Of a stretch of 8,788 nucleotides of DNA, positions 1 to 6,152 are shown piece after piece. The first letter of the stretch is position 1. Each line of letters begins with the position of its first letter. The position numbers were made by a program, and so were the translations under genes. Source of the DNA: UCB3 sp964415605 (lineage in GTDB: Bacteria; Chloroflexota; Anaerolineae; Epilineales; Epilineaceae); contig CAYQBA010000185.1 of NCBI GenBank assembly GCA_964415605.1, positions 1 through 8,788 on the forward strand, written 5' to 3'. The notes beneath the pieces are model-generated. The model was not told where the DNA came from, ran no database searches, and saw nothing but the letters and a program-made list of their open reading frames with translations.

Positions 1-475
1 TGTCGCCGCGGCCGCCGACTGGCTCGGACCGCCCCGGCCCGGACCCGGCCGGCCGGACCCGGGGCCAGGCGTGGACGGCGAACGCCGCGACCGCCACGGC
101 CTCGAGCGCGCGGCCCACGACCACGGCCCACGGCGCCCCCGCGAGCGTCCCCGTGGCCACGGCCAGCACGCCGGCGTTCACCGACCCGATCGCCAGGGCC
201 GCCCACGCCTCGCGGCCGCGCGCCGGCCGGCCGCCCAGCCGGCGCCGCGGCAGGATCCAATATGCCACGCCCAGGGCGAACTGCACGAGCCAGCCGACGA
301 GAACGAGCTCGACGTGCGCGCCGAGCAGCCACCACGGCCACGGGGCGCCCGCCGGTGGGGACACGGGCCGCCAGGCCGGCCATCCCTTGACCGCGAGGAT
401 CACGGCGCCGAGCGTCACGCCGGCACCGAAATGCACGAGCGCCGCGCGGACGGCCCACACGCTGAGGCGCGGCAC
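1..475 (-). CDS. Small membrane protein resembling heme-copper oxidase subunit I (second of a tandem pair), partial at left edge
   Basis: Reading the minus strand from 475 gives an open frame of 158 codons with no stop before the window edge. The GTG at 475-473 directly abuts the TAG of the gene before it (TAGGTG), so a GTG start with translational coupling is the natural choice. Four hydrophobic segments are visible, at about residues 9-30, 48-74, 91-112 and 116-137. The second contains HVELVLVGWLVQFALGV followed by AYWILP. This matches the motif of the preceding gene (H, then GW, Q, GV, aromatic-W, P), so the two look like paralogues. The motif resembles part of heme-copper oxidase subunit I (cbb3/NorB-like), but the protein is far too short to be a complete 12-helix oxidase subunit. 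After the fourth helix the tail is Arg/Gly/Pro-rich. Function is unknown; heme binding by the conserved His is only an inference. Confidence 0.7.
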   Translation of the reverse strand, partial: MPRLSVWAVRAALVHFGAGVTLGAVILAVKGWPAWRPVSPPAGAPWPWWLLGAHVELVLVGWLVQFALGVAYWILPRRRLGGRPARGREAWAALAIGSVNAGVLAVATGTLAGAPWAVVVGRALEAVAVAAFAVHAWPRVRPAGSGPGRSEPVGGRGD

Positions 476-895
476 CTAGCGCGCCGCCACCCGGCGCCAC
501 GTGGTGGCCACGAACAGCCACCCGGCCACGAGCTGCGCTCCGGCCGAGACGACGAGGAGCCAGCCGTAGCCGGCCGCCGCGAGATCCGGCGCAAACGGCT
601 CGCCGACCAGGCGCAGGACGAGCCCGGCGTTGAGGAGCACGTAGGTGACCCAGCCAAGCCGTTCGGCCGGGCCGTGCAGGGCCTGCCGGGCGTGCGGGAA
701 CATCCAGTGCACGACCCCGAAGATCAGCTGGGCAGCCCACCCGAACACCAACATGTGGAGCCAGGTCGGCGCGATCCGGTCGACGATCGGCGGCACCGGC
801 ACGACCCCGCGGGCGCCGAGGAGGACGCCGACGACGAGCGCGACCACCAGCCAGGCCAGCGCGGTCTTGATGTACCAGCGGGTCAGCGTCGGCAT
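476..895 (-). CDS. Small four-helix membrane protein resembling heme-copper oxidase subunit I (first of a tandem pair)
   Basis: 139 residues, starting at ATG 895-893, 24 bases after the stop of the YgcG-like gene. Only a weak purine stretch (GGGAC) precedes it. Hydrophobic segments lie at about 8-28, 43-66, 81-99 and 107-132. The second carries WLHMLVFGWAAQLIFGV then VHWMFP, resembling the H-x-GW-x-Q-x-FGV-x-W-x-FP signature of short proteins commonly annotated as cbb3-type cytochrome c oxidase subunit I. Full-length subunit I is about 450-550 residues with 12 helices, so this is either a stand-alone four-helix relative or an uncharacterised membrane family sharing that signature. The gene after it is a paralogue that begins at the next base, so the two products may form a heterodimer. 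The family assignment rests on motif recognition only; a role in electron transfer or heme handling is inference. Confidence 0.72.
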   Translation of the reverse strand: MPTLTRWYIKTALAWLVVALVVGVLLGARGVVPVPPIVDRIAPTWLHMLVFGWAAQLIFGVVHWMFPHARQALHGPAERLGWVTYVLLNAGLVLRLVGEPFAPDLAAAGYGWLLVVSAGAQLVAGWLFVATTWRRVAAR

Positions 896-919
896 CGCGC
901 ACGTCCCGGCCTCAGCAAC

Positions 920-1831
920 TCACCACCGGCCCGAGGCGCCGCCGCCGCCGAAGCTGCCGCCGCCGCCGGAGAACCCGCCGGAGCCCCCGCTGGACCCGCC
1001 CGAGAAGCCGCCGAAGCCGCCGCGGCCGAAGGCGTCCGGCCAGCCCGAGCGCATCCGGCGTCCGCGCGCCAGCGAACCGCCGAACAGCCGCCGCAGCAAG
1101 AAGACCGCGACCCACCAGCCCAGCACGCCCCACCAGCCGTACCCGCCCGCGGTCGACTCGACCAGCCAGTACACGACCGGGGTGAGCGCCGCCGTGACGA
1201 GCCATCCGACGATGCCGCCAGCCAGCGTCACCCACACCAGCATGAACAGGACGCCGAGCAGCACCTCGCGCAGCGTGTCGGGCGCGTCGGACGCCGGTGC
1301 GGCCGGCAGCTCCTGGCCGCGGATCACGCTGGCCACCGCGTCGGCGCCGGCGGAGATCCCCCCGGCGAAGTCGCCGTCGCGGAAGCGGGGGACCATGATC
1401 TCGCTGATGATCCGCCGCGACCGCAAGTCCGTGAGCACCGGCTCGAGGCCGTAGCCGACCTCGATGCGCAGCGCGCGGTCCTCGGCCGCGACCAGGATGA
1501 GCACGCCGTCGTCGACATCCTCGCGCCCGAGCCGCCACCGCTCGACCACGCGGATCGAGAAGTCCTCGATCGGATCGCCCGCGAGGCTGGGGACGGTGAG
1601 CACCACGACCTGGGCGCCGGTCTCGTCCTCGAGCGTCTTCAGCCGGGCCTCGAGCGCCGCCTCGGCATCGGTCGGCAAGAGGTCGGCGTAATCGTTGACG
1701 CGCCCGACGAGCACAGGCACCTCGGCCTGCGCGCGGGTGCCGGCGGCCAGGGCGGCGAAGAGACCCGCCGCCATCGCCACGGCGGCCGCGGATCGCCGTG
1801 CGCGGCCGACCGCGCTGGCGCGGGCGCTCAT
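920..1831 (-). CDS. YgcG-family TPM-domain protein, exported or membrane-anchored, with Gly-rich C-terminus
   Basis: 303 residues. The chosen ATG (1831-1829) overlaps the stop of the upstream TPM gene as ATGA, indicating translational coupling; a longer open frame exists upstream but runs through that gene. The N-terminus is a signal peptide: Arg-rich to residue 13, hydrophobic 15-30, and an AQA cleavage-like site at 34-36. The TPM domain (about 39-170) begins with VNDYADLLP and contains the typical VVVLTVPSL strand, the ERWRLGREDVDDGVLILVA block at 97-115, and IEVGYGLEPVLTD. Hydrophobic helices follow at about 189-223 and 232-248. The tail (269-303) is almost all Gly, Ser and Phe, ending GGASGRW, as is usual for YgcG proteins. 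TPM domains are also found in the photosystem II repair protein Psb32 and have been linked to acid phosphatase activity, but the bacterial role is unsettled. It sits in a LemA-TPM-YgcG cluster, probably acting at the membrane. Confidence 0.9.
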   Translation of the reverse strand: MSARASAVGRARRSAAAVAMAAGLFAALAAGTRAQAEVPVLVGRVNDYADLLPTDAEAALEARLKTLEDETGAQVVVLTVPSLAGDPIEDFSIRVVERWRLGREDVDDGVLILVAAEDRALRIEVGYGLEPVLTDLRSRRIISEIMVPRFRDGDFAGGISAGADAVASVIRGQELPAAPASDAPDTLREVLLGVLFMLVWVTLAGGIVGWLVTAALTPVVYWLVESTAGGYGWWGVLGWWVAVFLLRRLFGGSLARGRRMRSGWPDAFGRGGFGGFSGGSSGGSGGFSGGGGSFGGGGASGRW

Positions 1832-2481
1832 TGCTCGCGCAACCGGACGGCGTCCGGCAGCTCGTCGCTGTCGTCGGAGCGCAGCGGCACGGCCTGCCGC
1901 GCGAGGATGGCGCCGCACGTCTCGATCGCCTCGACCAGGGCCGCGGCCGGCCGTCCGGCGCGCGCGCCGGCGGTGAGGTGCGCCACCAGCGCGTCCCACT
2001 CGCCGGGTTGAACGCGCGCGTGGATGCCGGCGTCGGCCAGGACGACCGCGCGGTGCTCGAACAGGGCGAGCAGGATCAACACGCCGGTGCGGTCCTGCGT
2101 GTTGAAGACCCCTTCCTCGAGAAAGGCGGCCTCCGCCCGGAGCCGCACCCGCCGATCGAGGGTCTCCGGGGCCACGAGGCGCCGGCGCACGGCCGGCACC
2201 GCGGCGGCCGCGTACCCGAGGATCGCGCCCGCGACCGGCGCCAGCGCTTCGAGCAAGGCGGCGTGCGGGAGCCAGGAGCCCGTGGCGACGGGCCAGGCGG
2301 CGATCAGGCCGGCGGCCCCGATGGCGCCCACCAGGCCGCCCAACCACCCGGCCTCGGGGTAGTCATCGCAGCGGCCGACGACGTACGGCACGATCTCGCC
2401 ACCGCTGCGACCCTCGGCAGCGCGGGCGGCGGCCGCGACGGCGGCGAGCTGGTCGGTGGTGAAGTAGCGGCGGGGATCCAT
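1828..2481 (-). CDS. TPM-domain protein with internal membrane hairpin
   Basis: 217 residues, starting at ATG 2481-2479, 24 bases after the lemA stop. A GGAGGG lies about 14 bases upstream, somewhat far for a ribosome-binding site. No signal peptide is evident. The protein opens with a helical stretch and SGGEIVPYVVGRCDDY at residues 26-41, which is the start of a TPM fold. Two hydrophobic helices interrupt the domain (about 46-63 and 77-97). The second half then follows with ARAEAAFLEE-like sequence, DRTGVLILLALFEHRAVVLAD at 130-150, and EWDALVAHL at 161-169. Genes of this kind are regularly found between lemA and a ygcG-type gene, as here, and all three products are expected at the cytoplasmic membrane. 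A phosphatase label is sometimes applied to the family, but nothing in the sequence establishes a catalytic activity. The stop overlaps the next start (ATGA). Confidence 0.88.
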   Translation of the reverse strand: MDPRRYFTTDQLAAVAAAARAAEGRSGGEIVPYVVGRCDDYPEAGWLGGLVGAIGAAGLIAAWPVATGSWLPHAALLEALAPVAGAILGYAAAAVPAVRRRLVAPETLDRRVRLRAEAAFLEEGVFNTQDRTGVLILLALFEHRAVVLADAGIHARVQPGEWDALVAHLTAGARAGRPAAALVEAIETCGAILARQAVPLRSDDSDELPDAVRLREQ

Positions 2482-2505
2482 GGGCTGCGCGCTCGCGCCC
2501 TCCGC

Positions 2506-3117
2506 TCAGCCGTCGTCGGACCCGCTGCCGAAGTCGACCTGGGGCGCCGTCTCGGCCCCTTCGACGGCCTTGAAGTACGCCCGCTCGCCGAAGCCGAGCA
2601 TCGCGGCGACCATGACGGTGGGGAAGCCGCGGCGGGCGGTGTTGTACTCGCGCGCGGTCTCGTTGTAGCGCCGGCGCTCGACGGCGATGCGGTTCTCCGT
2701 GCCTTCGAGCTGGGCCTGCAGGTCGCGGAACGCCTCCGTGGCGCGCAGCTCGGGGTACTGCTCGGATACGACGAGCAGGCGGGATAGGGCGCTCGACAGG
2801 CCATCCTGGTTGGCCTGGAAGGCCTGCATCTGCTCGGCGGTCGGCGGGCCGTCGAACCGCACCTGCCCGACCTTCGCCCTGGCCTCGGTGACCGCGGTGA
2901 GCGTGTCGCGCTCAAAGCTGGCGGCCCCCTTGACCGTCTCCACGAGGTTGGGGACGAGATCGGCGCGGCGCTGGTAGGCGTTCTCGACCTGGCTCCAGGC
3001 CTCGTTGACTTGCTCGTCGAGCCCGACCAGGCGGTTGTAAGATCCGCCCAACGACAACACGGCCAGCCCGGCGATGGCGACGATCGCCACCAGCACGGTC
3101 AGCATGCCTCGGCTCAT
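2506..3117 (-). CDS. lemA: LemA family membrane protein
   Basis: 203 residues. The ATG at 3117-3115 is preferred because GGGAG lies 8 bases upstream and one membrane helix follows at once; a second in-frame ATG four codons later is possible. The open frame extends much further upstream but crosses the intergenic region. Residues 5-23 form a single N-terminal helix (N-out, with a cytoplasmic helical bundle in the family model). The LemA domain is canonical: YNRLVGLDEQVNEAWSQVEN, then YQRRADLVPNLVETVKGAA, then EARAKV. In the second half come YPELRATEAFRDLQ, EGTENRIAVERRRYNETA, FPTVMVAAMLGF and YFKA. Length is normal for the family (about 185-205). The C-terminus is acidic (FGSGSDDG). It is the first gene of the five-gene minus-strand run and is followed by two TPM proteins, a very common arrangement. 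The molecular function of LemA remains unclear. Confidence 0.95.
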   Translation of the reverse strand: MSRGMLTVLVAIVAIAGLAVLSLGGSYNRLVGLDEQVNEAWSQVENAYQRRADLVPNLVETVKGAASFERDTLTAVTEARAKVGQVRFDGPPTAEQMQAFQANQDGLSSALSRLLVVSEQYPELRATEAFRDLQAQLEGTENRIAVERRRYNETAREYNTARRGFPTVMVAAMLGFGERAYFKAVEGAETAPQVDFGSGSDDG

Positions 3118-3200
3118 GGTGCGCGCTCCCTTCTCCTTGTGGCGATGTCCGCCCCGGCCCCGGCGACGCCCGCGAGTGCGTTCCCACGGCCGTCGGCAAC

Positions 3201-3206
3201 AGTATA
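3201..3206 (-). promoter_or_regulatory. Candidate -10 box for the lemA operon
   Basis: The minus strand reads TATACT here, a near-consensus -10 hexamer standing out against GC-rich surroundings, about 84 bases upstream of the lemA ATG. No TTGACA-like -35 element is seen at 16-18 bases spacing (the sequence there is CTACCC/GCTACC), so support rests on the -10 hexamer and its position alone. Confidence 0.35.
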
Positions 3207-3255
3207 CGCCAACCCCGGCGCGGGGTAGCGATGCACCGCGCTCGGCGCATCCATG

Positions 3256-3264
3256 TGATAGAAT
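3256..3264 (+). promoter_or_regulatory. Candidate extended -10 box for the NACHT gene, placing transcription start at or next to a GTG codon
   Basis: The plus strand reads TGTGATAGAAT at 3254-3264, with a TG-n-TAGAAT extended -10 pattern at 3256-3264 (TGATAGAAT: 3257-3258 GA, hexamer 3259-3264; the TG dinucleotide at 3256-3257). The in-frame GTG at 3273 begins 8 bases after the hexamer, so a transcript starting there would be leaderless or nearly so. No good -35 element is visible, which an extended -10 can tolerate. An ATG at 3231 lies upstream of this box and would not be on such a transcript. Confidence 0.4.
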
Positions 3265-3272
3265 GCCCCGGC

Positions 3273-5978
3273 GTGATCGGATCGCTCCCGCCGGGCGGCG
3301 CCCGGCCCCACCAACGTACGCGCGATGCCGCGATGCCCCCCAGACCCCGCGACCTCGCGCGCTTCCTGGCGAGCCTACAACACGACGACGGTCCCTCACG
3401 CCTGGCCGACGACGAGGCGGAGACCCTGGCCGCGATCCGACCCAACGACCTGGCCGAGCATGCCCTGTCCCGCATCGCCCTCTGGTCTGGGCCACGCCAT
3501 CGGCTGCATGACCGATTCGTCCCCCCTTGGCTCGCCATCCAGCGCGACGCCGGCGCGCACCACGACATCCGTTGCCGCGGCCTGGACGAGGCCCTGCGCC
3601 AGATCCCATCGCCGTCGTGCATGCTGCTCGGCGCGCCCGGGGCCGGCAAGACCACGGTGCTCAGGCACTTCGATCTCGAGACATCGCTGGCGTTCGCGCG
3701 TGGGCGGACGGATCGGCTGACCTTCTTCGTCGAGCTGCACACGTGCCGCGTCCCGTCCGACCCGTGGTCCTGGCTCCGCGCGCGGTGGTCGGCGCGCAAC
3801 CCGGCCCTGCCCGATCTGGCGATGCTGATGGCACAGGGCCGCGTCACCCTGCTGCTCGACGGGCTGAACGAGCTCGCGGGGCCGGACGCGGTCGCGGTCT
3901 ACGCCCACACGCTGGCCTGGAAGCAGTTCATCCACGGCACACTGCATGACCATCCGGGCTGCCGCGCGGTGATCACGTGCCGCGGTCACGCCTACAGCAC
4001 GACGATGTCCACCCCGGCCGAGCCGCTGCCGCAGATCACCATCGAGCCGCTGGACGACGCGCAGATCGCGGCGTGGCTGAATCTCGCGGCGCCGGCGCGG
4101 GGGCCGGATCTCCTGCAGGACATCCGGGCGGCAGGCGAGATCGACCTCGTGCGGCGGCCGTTCATGCTCGCGTGCTGGTTCCAGGGATCTCGCGCCGGCG
4201 ACGCGGCGCCGCGCGGCCGGTCGGCGGTCCTCACCGCGATGGTGCGATCCGGCATCCGCCGCGAGATCGAGCGCGACAACGCGCTTCTCGAGCCCGGGCG
4301 CCTGCTCACGGCGCACGACCGGGCCTGCCTGGTCAACGACCGGTCGTGGCGCTCCGCCCACGACCTGCCGAGCGAGGGTCCCCTGGTCGCCCGGCTGGCG
4401 CAGCTGGCAGAAGCAATCCTCGCCCGCGGCCATGGCGCGAGCGGCCTCCCGCGGCGGGCGGCGCTCGACGTGCTCGGGACCGACGTCGGGCCCGCCGTGC
4501 TCCAGGCCGGCATCGACATCGGCGTGCTCGACGCCCAGCCGGACAACACTGCCGTGCCGTTCGCGCACCAGCTCCTCGTCGACTTCTTCGCCGCCCGCCG
4601 CCTCGCGGCCAGCCCAGACCCGGAACGCGCCCGCACCGCCTGGCGCGCCGACGCGATCCATCCTTCGGCCGAGGCCTTGATCCGTGCTCGCCTGGCCGAA
4701 CCGCTCCCGCCGCTGCCGCCATCGCCGTGGGAGGACGCGGTGCTGATGGCCGCGGAGATGAGCGCCGACGCCGACGCGTTCGTGCGCGGGCTGGTCGATG
4801 CCGACGCCGTCCTGGCCGGTCGCTGCGCGGAGCAGGGGGATGTGCGGGCGCGCGTGTCCACGGCCGTGATCGACGCGGTGCGTCAGGCGCTGGTGGAGCG
4901 CTGCGCCGAGCCGCTCGCCGACATCCGATCCCGCGTGGCGGCGGGCCTGACGCTCGGACGCCTGGGAGACCCACGGCTCGAGATCCACCACGGCCCGCTC
5001 GGGCGTTTCCGGCTCCCGGCGCTGATCCGCCTCGCCGGAGCCACCTATCCGGTGAGCTACGCCGTCGACGACGCCTGGACCCCGCCGACCCCCGGGCTCG
5101 TCGACCTGGCGGCTTTCCGGATGGGCAAGTTCCCCGTCACCCACGCGGAATGGGGGGATTTCATGGCCGTCGGCGGCTACGACGACCCCCGGTGGTGGGA
5201 CACGCGCGCCGCGCGCGCCTGGTACACCGGGCGCGGCACCGCCGATGGCGCGCGGCGCAACAGCCGCTACTGGCGCGAGGTCTTCCGGCGCGACCCGGGC
5301 GAGCTCGAGCGGTTCGCCACGGCGGGCGTCCTGTCGCCGGAGATCGCGGAGCGCTGGCGGCGGTGGGTCGGGCTGGGCGACGCGGCATTCGAGCGGGCCT
5401 TGCGCGAGCAGTTCCCCGGCGGCCGCTTGACCGAACCGCTCCACTGGCGGGACGCCCGCTTCGACAACCCCTCTCAGCCGGTGGTCGGGGTGAGCTGGAG
5501 CGAGGCGCGGGCCTACTGCAACTGGCTCGCGGCCCAGACCGGCCGGCCCTTCCGGCTGCCGACGCTCGCCGAGGCCATCGCCGCCACGGGCGGTCTCGAT
5601 GGACGCCCCTATGCCTGGGGGCGCGACCTCCACCCCCTGGCGTGCCAGATGGCCGAGACGCGAATCCCGTTCCCCGCGCCGGTCGGCGTCTTCCCGGGCG
5701 GCACGACACCGGAAGGCCTGTGCGACATGACCGGCACGGTCGACGAGTGGGTCAGCACGGCCTACGGCCCCAGGGCCAACGCCTGCGCGTTCCGCCCACC
5801 TTACGATCCCGCTGACGGGCGCGAAGTCGAGGATCCGCCGGACACCCTGCTGCGCATGCACCGCGGAGGCGGCTTCGTCTCGCCGCCGGAGTACGTGTCG
5901 GCCGTGAACATCCAGTACGACGACCCGAACTGGCGCAGCCGGTACACCGGATTCCGGCTGTGCGTGTCGGACGCGTGA
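3273..5978 (+). CDS. STAND-type NTPase: NACHT domain, helical/HEAT-like linker, C-terminal FGE-sulfatase-like (C-type lectin fold) domain
   Basis: 901 residues from GTG 3273. Other in-frame starts are ATG 3231 (upstream of the likely promoter) and ATG 3333 (no ribosome-binding site visible). The start is therefore uncertain, and sequence resembling a domain begins only near the ATG 3333 methionine. The NACHT domain has Walker A GAPGAGKTT at 120-128, Walker B TLLLDGLNEL at 192-201, and ITCR at 234-237. EPLDDAQIAAWL and RRPFMLACW follow, then the NACHT-associated FAHQLLVDFFAARRL at 430-444. Residues about 491-566 are helical and end RVAAGLTLGRLGDPRLE, a HEAT-like pattern. The C-terminal domain (about 576-901) follows the FGE-sulfatase plan: FPVTHAEW, PVVGVSWSEARAYCNWL at 736-752, RLPT, YAWG, CDMTGTVDEW, RGGGF and GFRLC. 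The active-site cysteine pair of true FGEs is absent. STAND ATPases of this kind act as sensors that oligomerise on ligand binding, several in phage defence; the lectin-fold domain would be the ligand-binding or effector part. No defence gene is adjacent, so that role is inference. Confidence 0.88.
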   Translation: MIGSLPPGGARPHQRTRDAAMPPRPRDLARFLASLQHDDGPSRLADDEAETLAAIRPNDLAEHALSRIALWSGPRHRLHDRFVPPWLAIQRDAGAHHDIRCRGLDEALRQIPSPSCMLLGAPGAGKTTVLRHFDLETSLAFARGRTDRLTFFVELHTCRVPSDPWSWLRARWSARNPALPDLAMLMAQGRVTLLLDGLNELAGPDAVAVYAHTLAWKQFIHGTLHDHPGCRAVITCRGHAYSTTMSTPAEPLPQITIEPLDDAQIAAWLNLAAPARGPDLLQDIRAAGEIDLVRRPFMLACWFQGSRAGDAAPRGRSAVLTAMVRSGIRREIERDNALLEPGRLLTAHDRACLVNDRSWRSAHDLPSEGPLVARLAQLAEAILARGHGASGLPRRAALDVLGTDVGPAVLQAGIDIGVLDAQPDNTAVPFAHQLLVDFFAARRLAASPDPERARTAWRADAIHPSAEALIRARLAEPLPPLPPSPWEDAVLMAAEMSADADAFVRGLVDADAVLAGRCAEQGDVRARVSTAVIDAVRQALVERCAEPLADIRSRVAAGLTLGRLGDPRLEIHHGPLGRFRLPALIRLAGATYPVSYAVDDAWTPPTPGLVDLAAFRMGKFPVTHAEWGDFMAVGGYDDPRWWDTRAARAWYTGRGTADGARRNSRYWREVFRRDPGELERFATAGVLSPEIAERWRRWVGLGDAAFERALREQFPGGRLTEPLHWRDARFDNPSQPVVGVSWSEARAYCNWLAAQTGRPFRLPTLAEAIAATGGLDGRPYAWGRDLHPLACQMAETRIPFPAPVGVFPGGTTPEGLCDMTGTVDEWVSTAYGPRANACAFRPPYDPADGREVEDPPDTLLRMHRGGGFVSPPEYVSAVNIQYDDPNWRSRYTGFRLCVSDA
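5853..5978 (+). other. C-terminal segment of the FGE/C-type-lectin domain, the position where variable regions lie in retroelement-diversified proteins
   Basis: Encodes RMHRGGGF to GFRLCVSDA. In real formylglycine-generating enzymes this stretch carries two catalytic cysteines shortly after RGGS; here the corresponding positions read FVSPPEYV, so both are missing. In diversity-generating retroelement targets with this fold, the variable residues fall in this same stretch, ending at GFR. The sequence has AAC and TAC codons at several positions but no template repeat or reverse transcriptase is present in the window, so variability is not shown. Confidence 0.3.
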
Positions 5979-5985
5979 TCGGAGC

Positions 5986-5995
5986 NNNNNNNNNN
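5986..5995. other. Assembly gap (10 N)
   Basis: Ten N bases begin 8 bases after the stop codon of the NACHT gene. The true distance and any content between that gene and the repair genes is unknown, so the order across this point depends on scaffolding. The sequence beyond the gap is G-rich and low in complexity, which could itself explain the break. Confidence 0.99.
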
Positions 5996-6137
5996 CCAGG
6001 GGGGGCCGCTGGAACCCTGTTTCCGGGGTGGGTGTGTGGGCGGTGTGTGGGGGGCGCCCCCCCCGCCCGCCCCCCGCCGCGGCGCCGGCGGCGCGATCGG
6101 ACCGCGAGCCGCCCCGCGCGACGATCGCGGCTTGCGC
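5996..6137 (+). other. G-rich low-complexity intergenic sequence with possible G-quadruplex and GC palindrome
   Basis: No gene is supported here. It begins with a run of seven G (5999-6005), then four G-tracts (6025-6028, 6030-6032, 6038-6040, 6049-6054) separated by 1, 5 and 8 bases. A perfect 14-base palindrome of six G, CG and six C follows at 6049-6062, merging into C-rich sequence. A G-quadruplex is possible although the third loop is slightly long. Contig-end sequencing error is an equally good explanation for such sequence beside a gap. Confidence 0.5.
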
Positions 6138-6143
6138 TACAAT
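6138..6143 (+). promoter_or_regulatory. Candidate -10 box (TACAAT) for the alkyltransferase-like gene, near-leaderless start
   Basis: TACAAT stands in GC-rich sequence with 9 bases between it and the ATG at 6153. A transcript initiating about 7 bases downstream would begin only 2-3 bases before the start codon. No ribosome-binding site is seen upstream of this ATG, which fits a leaderless mRNA. No -35 element is recognisable. Confidence 0.4.
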
Positions 6144-6152
6144 CGGGCCATC

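Larger units (their letters stand above)
3118..3272. other. Divergent intergenic region between lemA and the NACHT gene
   Basis: 155 bases separate the lemA start from the favoured GTG start of the NACHT gene. No convincing gene is present. The region holds the lemA ribosome-binding site near 3126-3130, one TATACT box facing lemA, and one extended -10 box facing the NACHT gene. These are among the few A/T-rich hexamers in this part of the window. Confidence 0.6.

Noticed and set aside
912..1538. Arg-rich 208-residue minus-strand frame
   Set aside because: Overlaps the YgcG gene in another frame on the same strand; the YgcG frame has clear TPM motifs and a signal peptide.
71..2011. 646-residue open frame on the plus strand
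   Set aside because: Antisense to four recognisable minus-strand genes, low-complexity His/Arg/Gly/Ala composition, no domain.
3273..5978. True formylglycine-generating enzyme or sulfatase-maturing function
   Set aside because: The catalytic Cys pair is absent and no sulfatase gene is nearby.
6049..6062. GC palindrome as a transcription terminator
   Set aside because: It has no loop and no T-run after it; it lies beside a gap and may be an artefact.
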